From positions 1 through 7,681 of the forward strand of contig PHCL01000055.1 in the NCBI GenBank assembly GCA_002842195.1: DNA of 7,681 nucleotides, given 5' to 3'. The notes beneath the pieces are model-generated. The model was not told where the DNA came from and made no database searches. It saw only the letters and a list, made by a program, of their open reading frames with translations. The DNA comes from Betaproteobacteria bacterium HGW-Betaproteobacteria-20. GTDB lineage: Bacteria; Pseudomonadota; Gammaproteobacteria; Burkholderiales; Methylophilaceae. Both the position numbers and the translations under genes were made by a program. Shown piece by piece: positions 7,232-7,681 of the stretch; the stretch's first letter is position 1, and each line of letters starts with the position of its first letter.

Positions 7232-7519
7232 TTATTTATGAGCTATTGATTTATCTGTGAACAAGTAATCTTTTAATTCTTTATCAAGACTAGGGTCTTG
7301 CCTTCTAATCCATTCAAGCACCATTGCTGCATGCTCTTTTTCCTCGTCTCGATTATGTGCAAGAATCGCTTTTAAGTCTTCATTTTTGCACGCATCAACT
7401 CTTTGATTGTACCAGTCTACTGCTTCAAGCTCTTCCATGAGCGATGTAATTGCTCTGTGCATATCTCTCGTTTCATTTGTAAGTTCATTTATTGGTTCGT
7501 GATAACCTTCATTAGACAT
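7232..7519 (-). CDS. Encapsulated-ferritin (EncFtn) family ferroxidase, no cargo-loading tail
   Basis: A protein of 95 residues closely matching the core of encapsulated ferritins such as that of Rhodospirillum rubrum. It consists of two antiparallel helices: about 8-40 (HEPINEL...MEELEAVDWYNQR) and 46-73 (EDLKAILAHNRDEEKEHAAMVLEWIRR). These are followed by the short DYLFT helix. By alignment from memory with a two-residue offset, the ferroxidase ligands E30, E60 and H63 are present, as are the entry-site residues E29 and E32 and W36/Y37. EncFtn forms ring-shaped decamers that oxidise Fe(II) at subunit interfaces. It normally sits inside an encapsulin shell, because the ring itself cannot store iron. 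Here the protein ends at TDKSIAHK with no glycine/serine linker or (L)TxGSLR-type targeting peptide. The next gene is DsbA-like, not encapsulin. The start ATG has a strong GAGGAG Shine-Dalgarno. Codons are AT-richer than in the yheS block, consistent with acquisition. Confidence 0.9.
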   Translation of the reverse strand: MSNEGYHEPINELTNETRDMHRAITSLMEELEAVDWYNQRVDACKNEDLKAILAHNRDEEKEHAAMVLEWIRRQDPSLDKELKDYLFTDKSIAHK

Positions 7520-7525
7520 TTTTAT

Positions 7526-7531
7526 CTCCTC
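7526..7531 (-). promoter_or_regulatory. Strong ribosome binding site of the EncFtn-like gene
   Basis: GAGGAG lies six bases before the ATG at 7519, the best Shine-Dalgarno in the window, and it fixes the start. It suggests the small protein is made in quantity, as expected for a subunit of an oligomeric iron protein. Confidence 0.8.
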
Positions 7532-7553
7532 GATAAATGGTGTTGGAATTGTG

Positions 7554-7562
7554 ATGCATAAC
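7554..7562 (-). repeat. Upstream copy of the 9-bp inverted repeat, core-site-like
   Basis: GTTATGCAT on the minus strand lies 34 bases before the EncFtn start codon and mirrors ATGCATAAC just after its stop. In an integron cassette the upstream boundary is the right core site (GTTRRRY) of the preceding attC. GTTATGC differs from this in one position. The interval between the two copies would make a compact cassette of about 340 bases. Confidence 0.35.
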
Positions 7563-7579
7563 GAAGCTGTATAAAAAGT

Positions 7580-7608
7580 ATCATATAAGCAAGTAGCCTC
7601 GATGTAAT
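7580..7608 (-). promoter_or_regulatory. Putative sigma70 promoter for the EncFtn-like and DsbA-like genes
   Basis: On the minus strand, ATTACA (-35, 7608-7603, four of six) and TATGAT (-10, 7585-7580, five of six) are 17 bases apart. The -35 lies inside the REPIN-like repeat, so the repeat may supply part of the promoter. Transcription would start near 7573, with a leader of about 53 bases. No Fur-box-like element was evident by eye. Confidence 0.3.
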
Positions 7609-7680
7609 GCAGTGGAATCGAGGATTGTTGTCAGATAGAAATCCTCGATTCCGTTACACTTCATCGAGGCTACGCTTGCT
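7588..7680. repeat. REPIN-like pair of inverted GTAG REP hairpins
   Basis: The first unit (7593-7623, plus) begins with GTAG and folds into a hairpin: CCTCGAT at 7597-7603 pairs with ATCGAGG at 7617-7623. The second (7673-7643, minus) also begins with GTAG and uses the same stem sequences at 7669-7663 and 7649-7643. A 19-base spacer separates the two units. Outer arms AGCAA (7588-7592) and TTGCT (7676-7680) extend the symmetry, with a two-base insertion on the right. A GTAG head plus hairpin, doubled in inverted orientation, is the hallmark of REP doublets (REPINs), which RAYT transposases are thought to move. No RAYT gene is in the window. The element lies directly upstream of the EncFtn-like gene and may continue past the window edge. 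Confidence 0.75.
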
Positions 7681-7681
7681 A

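Noticed and set aside
1..7681. CRISPR array, tRNA or rRNA genes, insertion sequence transposase, integrase
   Set aside because: No regularly spaced direct repeats, no tRNA or rRNA signature, and no transposase or integrase coding frame could be found on either strand.

Overview
The window comes from a Gram-negative proteobacterium of moderate GC content. The evidence is a YhdP-type AsmA-like envelope protein, which only makes sense in a cell with an outer membrane, and a YheS-type ABC-F ATPase very close to the Enterobacteria and Betaproteobacteria form. A betaproteobacterium (for example a methylotroph relative) is my guess, but nothing in the window settles the genus.

Bases 1-5556 are the conserved chromosomal part. 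A very large minus-strand gene (yhdP family, 1147 codons visible, 3' end beyond the window) diverges from a plus-strand gene for a YheS-type ABC-F ATPase. The 210-base divergent gap holds a plausible promoter for each gene. A 21-bp near-perfect dyad overlaps the putative -10 of the ABC-F promoter. The ABC-F gene starts with TTG.

Bases 5557-6242 hold a REP-like inverted repeat and an unrecognised acidic, helical protein of 188 residues with a good ribosome binding site.

Bases 6243-7681 look like an accessory segment whose genes all read on the minus strand. In transcription order it has: a REPIN-like pair of inverted GTAG hairpins; a promoter; a small protein of the encapsulated-ferritin (EncFtn) family with its ferroxidase residues intact but no cargo-loading tail and no encapsulin gene beside it; a cytosolic DsbA-like thioredoxin-fold protein with one catalytic cysteine; and the last 34 codons of an alpha/beta-hydrolase, joined in frame right after the stop of the DsbA-like gene. 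After the hydrolase tail comes an attC-like imperfect palindrome with a perfect core-site heptamer. The EncFtn gene is bracketed by an exact 9-bp inverted repeat that resembles integron core sites. This suggests a decayed gene-cassette array, or a cassette-like patchwork, next to the conserved block. No integrase is visible.

The most interesting points are the orphan EncFtn protein and the cassette-like boundaries around it.
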